A stretch of DNA of 64,000 bases, taken from contig NZ_CBDCBD010000003.1 in NCBI RefSeq assembly GCF_965214215.1, positions 806,001-870,000 on the forward strand, given 5' to 3'. The translations under genes were made by a program, and so were the position numbers. Of the stretch, positions 26,216-34,693 are shown piece after piece; within the stretch, counting starts at the first letter, position 1; every line of letters starts with the position of its first letter. The notes under the pieces are model-generated. The model saw nothing but the letters and a program-made list of their open reading frames with translations, was not told the DNA's origin and did no database searches. Source of the stretch: Poriferisodalis sp965214215 (GTDB taxonomy: Bacteria > Actinomycetota > Acidimicrobiia > Acidimicrobiales > Poriferisodalaceae).

Positions 26216-29200
26216 TCAACGGTTGACGCAATGGGACGCGTAACCACCGCGCTCAGAGGCGTCCGCAGCGAACTCCGAACCGAAGCCGCCTCCGCCGGGT
26301 GTGTGGATCTCGATCACATCGTCTTCGGCGACCTCCACTCGGGCGCACCCTTCCAGCTCGGTCACGGTGCCGTCGGCGCGTTCGAGCAGATTGCGGCCCA
26401 GCGCACCGTCTTGGCCGCCGGCCACGCCGAACGCAGCGATCCGGCGGCGACTCGACAGCAGGTTCGCTGTCATCGCCTCGCCGAAGCGCAGACGCCGCAC
26501 CACGCCGTCGCCTCCCCGGTTCGCACCACACCCGCCAGACCCGCGGCGCACCTCAAACCGTTCGAGCAGCACCGGGTGACGCTGCTCGAGGATCTCAGGG
26601 TCGGTGAGCCGGGTGTTGGTCATGTGGGTGTGCACGGCGTCGGCACCTCGACGGCGAGCGGTCGCGCCCGCTCCCCCGCAGATCGTCTCGTAGTACTGGT
26701 GGCGGTCGTTGCCCCAGATGAAGTTGTTCATCGTGCCCTGCGAGGCCGCCACAACGCCGAGAGCGCCGAACAGCGCATCGGTGATCTGCTGGGAGGTCTC
26801 CACGTTGCCGGCGATGACCGCGGCCGGAGGATGGGGCGACAGCATCGAAGGATCGGGCACCACAAGCTCCAGTGGGCGCAAGCATCCTGCGTTGAGGGGG
26901 ATGGCATCGTCGACCAGACAGCGGAACACGTAGAGCACTGCCGATCGGCACACCGCCACCGGGGCGTTGAAGTTGCCAGGGTGCTGGCCGCTGGTGCCGG
27001 TGAAGTCGACCACCGCGCTGCGATTCGCAGAGTCAACCGAAATGCGGACGCAGATGACACTGCCGTCGTCGAGCTCGGCCCGATAGCTGCCCCGGAAGTT
27101 GTCATTGCTGCCGAGCGCATCGATGACCCGCCGCACCATCTCTTCGGCGTTGTCGGCGACATGGCCCATGTAGGCATGGACGACGTCGAGGCCGTAGTAC
27201 TCGACAATGCGGTTCAGCTCGGTAGCGCCACGCTCGCAGGCCGCCACCTGGGCTCGTAGATCGGCGACGTTCTGGTCGGGGTTGCGGGCCGGCCACGGGC
27301 CGCTGGCAAGCACCTCGCGGACCTCGGATTCGAGGAATCGGCCCTCCGCGACGATCTGCAGGTTGTCGAGGACCAAGCCTTCCTCGTCAATGGTCGTGGA
27401 GTCGGCCGGCGCCGAGCCGGGCACGCAGCCGCCGATGTCGGCGTGGTGGCCGCGGGCGGCCACATAGAAGATGCGCTCGGTGCCCGACGCATCGAAGACT
27501 GGCCGCACGACGGTCACGTCGGGCAGGTGCGTGCCGCCGTTGTAGGGGTTGTTGAGCACGAAGACATCGCCAGGCGACATATGGGGGTTCTGGGTGATCA
27601 CCGTGCGGATGGACTCGCTCATCGAGCCGAGATGCACCGGCAAGTGCGGGGCGTTGGCCACCAGCCGGCCTTCGAGATCGAACAGCGCGCAGCTGAAGTC
27701 GCGCCGTTCCTTGATGTTCACTGACACCGCGGTGTGCTCGAGCACGACGCCCATCTGCTCGGCGATGTTCATGAACAGGTTGTTGAAGATCTCGAGCTGC
27801 ACCGGATCGACGCTGGTGCCGATCGCGATGCTCGACGGTCGTGCCACGACGCGTTCGAGCACGAGGTCGCCACGGTCGGTGATCGTGCCCTGCCAGCCCG
27901 GCTCGATCACCGTGGTGGCGTTGGGCTCGACGACCACCGCCGGGCCGGCCATGACGGCGCCGGGTGCCAGCGCTGTGCGATCCCAGAACGGGGTCTCGTA
28001 GGGGGCGCAGGAGTGAGGGGAAGGGTCATTACGTGGCGATTCGTCACCGATATGGGTCCCGCCTGCGCTCATGTAGGTGGTGTGCGTGGCGAGCAGCGCG
28101 TCGCGGTCGTCAGCAGGAGGTGTTGCGGGAGGCGGATCGGCGGCGCGGCCTCGCGCCTCGATGTGCAGCGCATCGACCACCAGCGCCGTTGCCGAGTTCG
28201 CCCCTCCGGGCGGGCTGAAGCCGAACCTCGTCCGGTGTGCAGCCGCGAACGCCGCGGCCACCTCGGCGGCCGTGCTGAATGACGCCGCCCCCATGGCAGC
28301 CGTACCCGATGACGCCGCCCCCATGGCAGCCGTACCCGATGACGCCGCCCCCATGGCAGCCGTACCCGATGACGCCGCCCCCATGGCAGCCGTGCTCAAC
28401 GGCACCTCGAGCGTGGTGTCCGAGCCTCGGTACCGAACGGCGAGACGTCCGGTCACCTCGATCCGTTCGGGGGGCACACCTGCAGCGGCTACCGCTTCGG
28501 CGGCGGCGGGGCGTGCAGCGGCAAGTCGACGGTGCAGATCCTCGATGAGCGCCTCGTCGAGGGGGGCTTCGACAGGCTCGGCACGCAAGTCGGTCACATC
28601 GGCCAGTCCGATGCCCAGCGCGGAGAGCACCCCGGCGTGAGGGTGAATGAAGATCGTGGTGATGCCGAGCCGATCGGCTACCCGGCACGCATGCTGCCCG
28701 CCTGCTCCGCCGAAGCACACAAGCGTGTAGGCGGTGATGTCGTGGCCGCGCTCGGTGCTGATCTTGCGGATCGCGTTGGCCATGTTCTCCGCAGCAATCT
28801 CGCCGTAGCCGAACGCCACCTCGGCGGTGCTGCGCCGCACACTGCTGGACTCCGCAATCTGCTCGGCCAGTTCGGCGATACCGGCGGCGGCTGCGTCGAC
28901 ATCGAGCGGTTCGGTGCCGCTGGTGCCGAACATCGCAGGGAAGTACTCGGGCCGGATCACGCCGAGCACCGCGTTGGCATCGGTGACGGCCAACGGGCCG
29001 CCGTTGCCGTAGCAGGCCGGTCCGGGGTCGGCTCCAGCCGAGTCGGGGCCGACTCGCAGGCGGCTGCCGTCGAAGGCCAGCACCGAGCCGCCGCCGGCTG
29101 CCACCGTGTGCATGTCGATGATCGGGGTACGCACGCGGATGCCCGCGACTTCGGTCTCGTTCGCCCGCTCGAACTCACCGGCAAAGTGCGACACATCGGT

Positions 29201-30292
29201 CGATGTGCCGCCCATGTCGAAACCGATCAGCCGCTCGAACCCGGCTGCCTGGGCGGTGCGAGCCATGCCCACGACACCGCCGGCTGGGCCTGACAGCAGT
29301 GCGTCACGCCCGGTAAAGCGCCGGGCATCGGCCAAGCCGCCGTTGGACTGCATGAACTGCAGCTGCGGGCCGTCGCACTGCCCAGCATCACCGCCGCCAA
29401 CGCGCTGCCCAGCGTTGCCGCTGCCAACACACTGCGCAGCATCACCGCCGCCGTTGGACTGCATGAACTGCAGCTGCGGGCCGTCGCACTGCCCAGCATC
29501 ACCGCCGCCGTCGCACTGCGCAGCGTTGCCACTGCCGTCGCACTGCGCAGCGTTGCCACTGCCGGTCCTCGACGCCACCCCGTCGGCTGTACCGATCCTC
29601 GACGCCACGGCGTCGACGTAGCTACGCAGGATCGGTGACAGGTAGGCGTCGGCGACGGTGGTGTCGCCGCGAGGAACCATCTTGACCAGAGGGTCCACTT
29701 CGTGGCTCACCGAGACCTGCTCGAAACCGATCTCACGTGCCGCCCCAGCCAGCGCCGCCTCATGGTCGGTGTGCCGATAACCGTGAACCAGCACGATGGC
29801 CACCGCCTCCATGCCGCGCTCACGAGCCGCCTCCATGGCAGCCGTGGCGGCCGGCAGATTCAGCGGGCACAGCACCGTGCCGTCGGCCGCGACGCGTTCG
29901 GAGACCTCGAGCACCTCGGCATAGAGCATCTCGGGCAGGACGATGTCCAGCTTGAACAGGTGCGGTCGGGTCTGGTACCCGATGCGCAGCACATCGCCGA
30001 ACCCCGCCGTAGTGACGAACAGGGTCGGCACGCCACGGCGCTGCAGCAGCGCGTTGGTGGCCACCGTGGTTCCCATTTTCACGGACCGAATCCGGTCGGG
30101 CGGCAGCGGTTCGTCGCGAGGTACATCCAGCAGGTCTGCGATGGCAGTCGTCGCGGCATCGTCGTACCGGCGCGGATCCTCGCTCAGCAGCTTGTGGGTG
30201 ACGAGGCTGCCGTCGGGTCGACGAGCCACTACGTCGGTGAACGTGCCACCGCGATCAACCCAGAAGTCCCAAGCGCCCGGCACGGTGTCCAC
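26216..30292 (-). CDS. Fused hydantoinase/5-oxoprolinase (HyuA-HyuB type) with internal peptide repeats
   Basis: The product is 1358 aa. Residues about 5-630 are the HyuA/oxoprolinase ATPase half (WVDRGGTFTDVVARRPDG, IGFDMGGTSTDVSHF, CFGGAGGQHAC). Residues about 790-1345 are the HyuB half (NIAEQMGVVLEHTAVSVNIK, FVLNNPYNGGTHLPDVTVV, GGGGFGS near the end). Such fusions open 5-oxoproline or hydantoin rings with ATP. Two low-complexity insertions are unusual. At residues about 245-318, PQLQFMQSNGG is duplicated amid Gly-Asn-Ala-Gln-Cys-Asp repeats. At about 630-670 four exact 30 bp units encode SGTAAMGAAS. The frame stays open throughout. A cluster of TGTGCGCA motifs lies just upstream. Confidence 0.88.
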   Translation of the reverse strand: MDTVPGAWDFWVDRGGTFTDVVARRPDGSLVTHKLLSEDPRRYDDAATTAIADLLDVPRDEPLPPDRIRSVKMGTTVATNALLQRRGVPTLFVTTAGFGDVLRIGYQTRPHLFKLDIVLPEMLYAEVLEVSERVAADGTVLCPLNLPAATAAMEAARERGMEAVAIVLVHGYRHTDHEAALAGAAREIGFEQVSVSHEVDPLVKMVPRGDTTVADAYLSPILRSYVDAVASRIGTADGVASRTGSGNAAQCDGSGNAAQCDGGGDAGQCDGPQLQFMQSNGGGDAAQCVGSGNAGQRVGGGDAGQCDGPQLQFMQSNGGLADARRFTGRDALLSGPAGGVVGMARTAQAAGFERLIGFDMGGTSTDVSHFAGEFERANETEVAGIRVRTPIIDMHTVAAGGGSVLAFDGSRLRVGPDSAGADPGPACYGNGGPLAVTDANAVLGVIRPEYFPAMFGTSGTEPLDVDAAAAGIAELAEQIAESSSVRRSTAEVAFGYGEIAAENMANAIRKISTERGHDITAYTLVCFGGAGGQHACRVADRLGITTIFIHPHAGVLSALGIGLADVTDLRAEPVEAPLDEALIEDLHRRLAAARPAAAEAVAAAGVPPERIEVTGRLAVRYRGSDTTLEVPLSTAAMGAASSGTAAMGAASSGTAAMGAASSGTAAMGAASFSTAAEVAAAFAAAHRTRFGFSPPGGANSATALVVDALHIEARGRAADPPPATPPADDRDALLATHTTYMSAGGTHIGDESPRNDPSPHSCAPYETPFWDRTALAPGAVMAGPAVVVEPNATTVIEPGWQGTITDRGDLVLERVVARPSSIAIGTSVDPVQLEIFNNLFMNIAEQMGVVLEHTAVSVNIKERRDFSCALFDLEGRLVANAPHLPVHLGSMSESIRTVITQNPHMSPGDVFVLNNPYNGGTHLPDVTVVRPVFDASGTERIFYVAARGHHADIGGCVPGSAPADSTTIDEEGLVLDNLQIVAEGRFLESEVREVLASGPWPARNPDQNVADLRAQVAACERGATELNRIVEYYGLDVVHAYMGHVADNAEEMVRRVIDALGSNDNFRGSYRAELDDGSVICVRISVDSANRSAVVDFTGTSGQHPGNFNAPVAVCRSAVLYVFRCLVDDAIPLNAGCLRPLELVVPDPSMLSPHPPAAVIAGNVETSQQITDALFGALGVVAASQGTMNNFIWGNDRHQYYETICGGAGATARRRGADAVHTHMTNTRLTDPEILEQRHPVLLERFEVRRGSGGCGANRGGDGVVRRLRFGEAMTANLLSSRRRIAAFGVAGGQDGALGRNLLERADGTVTELEGCARVEVAEDDVIEIHTPGGGGFGSEFAADASERGGYASHCVNR
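28281..28400. repeat. Four 30 bp tandem repeats inside the hydantoinase gene
   Basis: Units begin at 28281, 28311, 28341 and 28371 (GACGCCGCCCCCATGGCAGC, then CGTACCCGAT). The first three are identical, and the fourth differs in its last bases. They encode SGTAAMGAAS on the minus strand. Confidence 0.95.
29335..29560. repeat. Duplicated and degenerate repeats in the HyuA half
   Basis: A block encoding PQLQFMQSNGG with its neighbours occurs twice (about 29340-29375 and 29455-29490). Both are embedded in short units encoding GNAAQCDG and GGDAGQCDG. All units keep the reading frame. Confidence 0.85.
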
Positions 30293-30764
30293 GCCGTGAG
30301 CCTAGATAGGTGCCTGTTTGCGTCGCGAACTGCAAACTCAGCCTGCGCACAACACGTTTCCACAGCGCTTTCCAAAACGGCTCGATTTGTGCGCAGTGTT
30401 TCCGAAATGTGCGCATTGTCGTCACCATCGATTGACGGGTCGCCGCTGGCCGATGGAACATGTTTCATCGACAACCCGCCGTCCGAACTGGACGATCGCG
30501 CCGCGGAGCTGATCGTCACCGTGTGCGATCAGCACTTCCGCATTGGCGTCTCGGCAATCGGCCGTCCTGGTCGAAATCCGGGTGCTTTCAAGCACGATCC
30601 GTAGTCGCCCACGCTGAATCTGAGTGTGGAGCAGCAGACTCAGAGCCGACGGCATCGTGGCACCCACCCACGCCGAGCCCCGCACCCGTGGCAACAGGGG
30701 GATTCTCGTGCCAGATCCGATGAGGAATACACCCGCCGACCAACAGCGGCGGACCGCCAGGTGG
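30293..30764. other. Upstream region of hydantoinase gene, no gene seen
   Basis: No convincing protein is encoded. A frame spanning 30422-31744 is chimeric, joining non-coding sequence to an oxidoreductase relic. The only structure noted is the TGTGCGCA motif cluster. Confidence 0.5.
30344..30415 (-). promoter_or_regulatory. Cluster of three TGTGCGCA motifs
   Basis: TGCGCACA at 30344-30351 (inverted), TGTGCGCA at 30388-30395 and TGTGCGCA at 30408-30415. The two direct copies are exactly 20 bp apart, two helical turns. They lie 50-125 bases upstream of the hydantoinase start, a position suited to an operator. Confidence 0.4.
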
Positions 30765-31124
30765 GCCGTGGCTTTGCGGAAGCGAGCGCCGTGCAGGATG
30801 CTGTCGCAATAGTTGAAAACCTGGCGGGCAGCGGGATCGTCGAAGGGGTAGTCCGCCTGATGTAGTTGAACGGGTTGAGGGCATTGAGGAGCTTCGAGCG
30901 GGCACGGGTCAGCCGACCGAACGAGCGCAGGCGAACGGGCACGAGTGAGACGGCCGAATGAGTGCAGGCGAGCGAGCAGGCGCTGGAACTTCGCAGTCTC
31001 GGGGGCCAGCTCAGCCCTGATGTCAGAGTCGAAGTCGTGGGCGTAGGTGCCGCCCTGGTACTTCACGCTGTAGCTGAACTTGGTGTCGAACCGTCGGATG
31101 TCGAACCGATCGGGGTGATGGTCA
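30765..31124 (-). pseudogene. Collapsed partial copy of the flavin oxidoreductase at 36466
   Basis: On the minus strand three parts of the intact gene are spliced together. HHPDRFD from its N-terminus runs into RRFDTKFSYSVKYQGGTYAH...FGRLTRARS (intact residues about 85-150). That in turn runs, after NPFNYI, into ADYPFDDPAARQVFNYCDS ... FRKATA (the last 30 residues). About 30 bp around LHSFGRLTRARS is duplicated in tandem, and the frame is lost there. Nucleotide identity is high, so the copy is fairly recent. Its left junction coincides with the stop codon of the HNH gene. Confidence 0.85.
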
Positions 31125-32696
31125 GGCTGCGGTTGCTGGTTCGTGGTGCGGTGCGCGGAGAGGTCCGGGTGATCGGGTCGGGTCTCGATGGGGCGGTTCG
31201 GTGCTGCGGTCGGCGGGTGGCGTTCGGTCGAGCCGGTCGTCAGGGGGTCGCCGGCTAGGCCGGTCACCATGCGGTGCTTGGCCGACTCGGTCACCGGGCG
31301 TTGCCTGGCCGACTCGGTCGCCAGGCGGCGGCCGGCCGAGCGGTTCGGTGTTGTGGTCGGCGGGTGGCGTCGGGTCGGGCCGCTGTAGGGGGGGTGCCCG
31401 TCGGGGTCGTCCGTCGGGTGGGGTTTCGATGGGCCAGTGGCGTTGGTGGTGGTCGGTGTGGCACGGCTCGCACAGGTTGGCGAGGTTCGCAATGTCGGTG
31501 TCGCCGCCGTCCTCGTAGTGGTCGATGTGATGGGCGTGACAGCGTTCTGAGTGGGTCGCGCACGCGATGCAGCCGCCGTCGCGGATAGCCAGCACGATCC
31601 GCTGCGCCTCAGAAGCGCTGCGCACCCGGCCCAAGGCGAGCTGGCTCCAGTCGCTGCTGAACACCGCAGGCAGGATCCTGGCGTCAGCGGCCAGCTCGGC
31701 GAGCTGTGCCGCTGACAGCGGCGTGCCGTCGTCGAGGCGGGCATTCGCGACCTGCCCGGTGACCAAGTCGTAATCGGCGGCGATCACCAAGCTGGCCCCC
31801 GGACGCTGACGGCCCAGGATCAGGTCGCACAACGCGTCGGCGCTGCGCTGAGCGAAACTGTCGCCGGCTGCGTCATCGCGTCGGCGCACAGCTCGCTCGG
31901 CCGCAGCGAGCTGCATGCTCACCTGCCGGCCGGCGAGGTAGTCCAAGTCGGCACGCAGATGCCACATTCCGTCATCGCCGAGCACCAGCGAGCAGCGACG
32001 CTCGGCGCGCTGGAAAGCCAGCTCCGCGTCGGCGGGGTCGATGTCGCCGCTGTCGGCTTGGGCCTGGACCTGCTCGATCTCGTATTGACGCCGATAGTCG
32101 AGCGTGCGCCGAGCGATCATGTCCGACGGGTACGCCTCGCACAGCTCCAGCAGGTCGCTCTCGTCGAGCTTGTGCTCCTTGGGGGCCTCCCGGGCGACGA
32201 GCCTCGCGTGAGAGGCCTGAATGTCGCCCGCCGCCAATGCGTCGAACGTGTCGGCCAGTGCATGCTCGGTGAGCGCTTCAGCGAGATGAGCTTCGCTGCG
32301 AGCCTGCGCGGTACTCATCCGGGTGTGCTCGCGCAGCTGCCACGCAGCCGACCGCGCCCCGTCACGGCACACCAACTCGCCCACCGCCGCCAAGAACCGC
32401 GCCTCGGCGCGGGACCGCTCGGCGGCCAGTTCCACGACACGGTCCACCAGATCGTCATGCGCCAACAACTCCAAGCCCATCTCCGACACACAATCAGCAT
32501 CAATGAACGCGCCACGCTCCGCGCCTGCCGCAGCAGCCCGCTCCCGGCCCGCCGCCCGGTTCAACTCAACCCAATAGGCCTGATCATCAACCGCCACCGC
32601 CGGAGGATCACCAACGTCAGAGACGCCAGCCGAGTTCGGGTTAATGACGGCCGAATTGCCGTCGGGCAAACTCTCGGCGCAGCGCTCGGTAAACAT
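31122..32696 (-). CDS. DUF222 / 13E12-type HNH endonuclease, copy 2
   Basis: The product is 524 aa. The DUF222 domain (about 95-330, LVDRVVELAAERSRAEARFL) and the HNH domain (CIACATHSERCHAHHIDHYE, then N and CEPCHTDHHQRH) are intact. The C-terminal ~90 residues are Pro/Arg-rich with repeated GDRVGQA and DRSTEPP units. Its amino-acid sequence is clearly related to the copy at 4017 but far from identical, so this is a family member rather than a recent duplicate. The start at ATG 32696 is seven bases after a TATGCT box, as in the other copy. The stop lies on the edge of the oxidoreductase relic, so the C-terminus may have been replaced. Confidence 0.85.
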   Translation of the reverse strand: MFTERCAESLPDGNSAVINPNSAGVSDVGDPPAVAVDDQAYWVELNRAAGRERAAAAGAERGAFIDADCVSEMGLELLAHDDLVDRVVELAAERSRAEARFLAAVGELVCRDGARSAAWQLREHTRMSTAQARSEAHLAEALTEHALADTFDALAAGDIQASHARLVAREAPKEHKLDESDLLELCEAYPSDMIARRTLDYRRQYEIEQVQAQADSGDIDPADAELAFQRAERRCSLVLGDDGMWHLRADLDYLAGRQVSMQLAAAERAVRRRDDAAGDSFAQRSADALCDLILGRQRPGASLVIAADYDLVTGQVANARLDDGTPLSAAQLAELAADARILPAVFSSDWSQLALGRVRSASEAQRIVLAIRDGGCIACATHSERCHAHHIDHYEDGGDTDIANLANLCEPCHTDHHQRHWPIETPPDGRPRRAPPLQRPDPTPPADHNTEPLGRPPPGDRVGQATPGDRVGQAPHGDRPSRRPPDDRLDRTPPADRSTEPPHRDPTRSPGPLRAPHHEPATAA

Positions 32697-32703
32697 GAGA
32701 GAA

Positions 32704-32732
32704 GCATACACACGTACACCTCCAATTGCAAA
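32704..32732 (-). promoter_or_regulatory. Sigma70-like promoter of HNH copy 2, apparently leaderless
   Basis: On the minus strand TTGCAA, a 17 bp spacer (ending ACGTGTG) and TATGCT. The ATG begins seven bases later. The string ACGTGTGTATGCT is identical to that of the other HNH promoter. Confidence 0.6.
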
Positions 32733-33179
32733 CATCTGATCGTATGAAATGGAATCCTCGTGTTTTCTCCGGAACGGGGCCACCAGACTCGACGCACTCT
32801 CATGCGTCACCAGGATGCTGCGGGTCGCAAACTCGCACCGCCGGCGAATCGAAGCGCTTGACAGCGCCGGACCGCGGAACAGGTGCCAGATTGCGCCCTA
32901 TTGCCGTGAGATAGTCGCACTCAATCCTGCTGCTCATCAGCGCGCACTCCCCGAGGAAATGCTTCCTCAGGAGGATAACAGGTCTTCAGATCACAGCTCG
33001 CGGGACCGCTCGTCGAAGGCTTCGAGGGCGGGCTCGTGTTCACATTCATCCAACGACAGCCTCAATATCATACCGAATGCCTCCTCTGATGGCGGTGGCA
33101 CTGATAATCCGGTCATCGTCGTTGGATTGTCGCATCCATCGGTGAGCTTCGTCAAGATTGAAGCAGATAGACTATTGCC
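32733..33179. other. Low-GC intergenic stretch, no firm gene
   Basis: Visibly richer in A and T than the surroundings. A 64-codon minus-strand frame (32991-33185, starting MHGNSLSASILTKL and ending DERSREL) and a longer plus-strand frame are open, but neither has a recognisable domain or ribosome-binding site. I do not call them. Confidence 0.4.
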
Positions 33180-33916
33180 ATGCATGATACAAGATTAAGC
33201 GCTGTCGCTTGCGATCAGTATCAAGACCTCATGAACGATACGCGTCGTCGTCACGAATTCCTTCGATGTTTGGACAGCGCCGTTGCTCATGACAATCATT
33301 GGCTCGAAACGGCGGGCCTCCAGGTACGCATGATGCTGGAAAATATCGTTTACGCATGCTTAGGGTCCGCCGCGGGTCAAGTCGCGCGACCGATCCGTGT
33401 GATTACCAAGAGTTACGCATGGTTCCCGAGCGCAGACCACGCGACTTGACTTCTGGCGGACCCTTAGTTGCCAATGGGCAGTACTTCAATGCCGACGAGA
33501 AGGTCCTCCGTGCATGGCGACCCCAACAGATCGTCTCAAACCTCGACGATAGGCTGCCCCACGATTGTTGGCCTGTCCCGCTCGTACTGAATGAGCCACC
33601 CGCCAGTCTCGACGACAATCCGATGTTCCGAGGAGAGCTGGTAGTCCGCCCCGAGAGTGACTGGCTCACCAAAGACGAATGCAGGGCAGCCCACAGAGAA
33701 TTGGGCGAACTGTTGCACGCCCGAAACCCCTTAAGGCAGAGTTCTCCCAGTTTTGATTACTTTGCGAACGCGCTCGGCGGGTGGGTCGGCAAAGTAGCAC
33801 ATCTCCTTATGCACCACCAGATTGCCTCGTCGGATGAGAATCGTATGTGGGTGGTTTCTGTCACCACTGATGGCACGCAGATCGCGGAATTCGTCGCGCT
33901 TGCAAAACTATCATGA
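33180..33916 (+). pseudogene. Unknown gene interrupted by a 101 bp MITE
   Basis: The 5' part (MHDTRLSAVACDQYQDL... ENIVYACL) is open to the element, and the 3' part (VANGQYFNADEKVLRAW ... FVALAKLS) is open in another frame after it. Deleting the 101 bp element plus one copy of the flanking TTA joins them in frame as NIVYACL-VANGQYF, giving a 210-residue protein. I do not recognise the family. It is mostly helical and Trp/His-rich, with no signal peptide. Base composition is lower in GC than neighbouring housekeeping genes, suggesting transfer. The insertion puts a stop codon at 33447-33449 and so truncates the product to 89 aa. Confidence 0.75.
33363..33463. mobile_element. 101 bp MITE-like element with TTA target duplication
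   Basis: The left end GGGTCCGCCGCGGGTCAAGT (continuing CGCGCG) and the right end, read inward, GGGTCCGCCAGAAGTCAAGT (continuing CGCG), form imperfect ~26 bp terminal inverted repeats. TTA flanks both sides (33360-33362 and 33464-33466). It encodes nothing. Its left ~75 bases match 36174-36246. It disrupts the gene at 33180. Confidence 0.8.
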
Positions 33917-34018
33917 ATGGCGCCGCTGACACTGGCCCCATCTCGCGATGCACGGACCACGAGAGGCGGATGTCGAAAACGGACACCCGAGTAAGAAAGA
34001 GTGATTCTTCTCGTTCCG

Positions 34019-34693
34019 TCATGAGGGATAACTGAGCGGGACATATGCGTACGGCAAGTCCTCGCACTCAGGGTGAGGCGTCGTGACCCACTTCAATTGG
34101 TGCGGAACGAAGGGCCGAGTGGAGACCAGCATGATCTCGCCGGATATAACGTCACCCACCGAGACAAGCTCCTCGGTCAGCGGGTCATGACCATGTTCGT
34201 CGATCCAGAAGCCTTCGGCATCGCGGAGAATCACCATGCCTCCTGGTACGACGTGCCGTGCCTCCAGTGAACTCTGTGGCTCGACACCGGTTTGCGAAGT
34301 CGAGCCTGCGTGTTCGGCTCCCATCTGCTGCCAACGGGCCGTGTCGGGCTTGAACACCTGTGTGATGCGCCGTTCACTGCTAGATGCAACGAGGTCTCGC
34401 CCGACCTCGAAGAGCAGCAGAGATTTTGAGCCGTCACGAGCATGGCCGACGATACAGTTTGATCCGATGTCGATTCGAACTTGTAGTGGATTGAAATAGG
34501 CCGTGTTTTCAGCCAGCGACTTGTCTTCCACCCCCACGAACAGATCCGGCGGACCCTTGGACAGACTTCGCAGTACAGCTGTACACGCGCTACCAATTGC
34601 TAATGCACTGGCTACAAGAGCTACGAAGTATACAAGTATCCGCCAACCAGAGCGCGAGCGTTGAAGGCGACACCCTCGCCGTAAACAGCTCAT
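34019..34693 (-). CDS. Membrane-anchored protein of unknown function
   Basis: The product is 224 aa. An Arg-rich start (MSCLRRGCRLQRSRSGWR) precedes one transmembrane helix (about 20-40, ILVYFVALVASALAIGSACT), followed by an extracytoplasmic domain of about 180 residues rich in beta-type segments. No known motif was recognised. Its ATG overlaps the TAA of the upstream protease by one base (TAATG), so the two genes form a coupled operon. It may therefore be a partner, inhibitor or anchor of the protease. AT-richer than the housekeeping genes around it. Confidence 0.65.
   Translation of the reverse strand: MSCLRRGCRLQRSRSGWRILVYFVALVASALAIGSACTAVLRSLSKGPPDLFVGVEDKSLAENTAYFNPLQVRIDIGSNCIVGHARDGSKSLLLFEVGRDLVASSSERRITQVFKPDTARWQQMGAEHAGSTSQTGVEPQSSLEARHVVPGGMVILRDAEGFWIDEHGHDPLTEELVSVGDVISGEIMLVSTRPFVPHQLKWVTTPHPECEDLPYAYVPLSYPS

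Noticed and set aside
30422..31744. Single 440-codon minus-strand gene
   Set aside because: It is a chimera of a shadow frame of the HNH gene, the oxidoreductase relic and non-coding DNA. No continuous homology.
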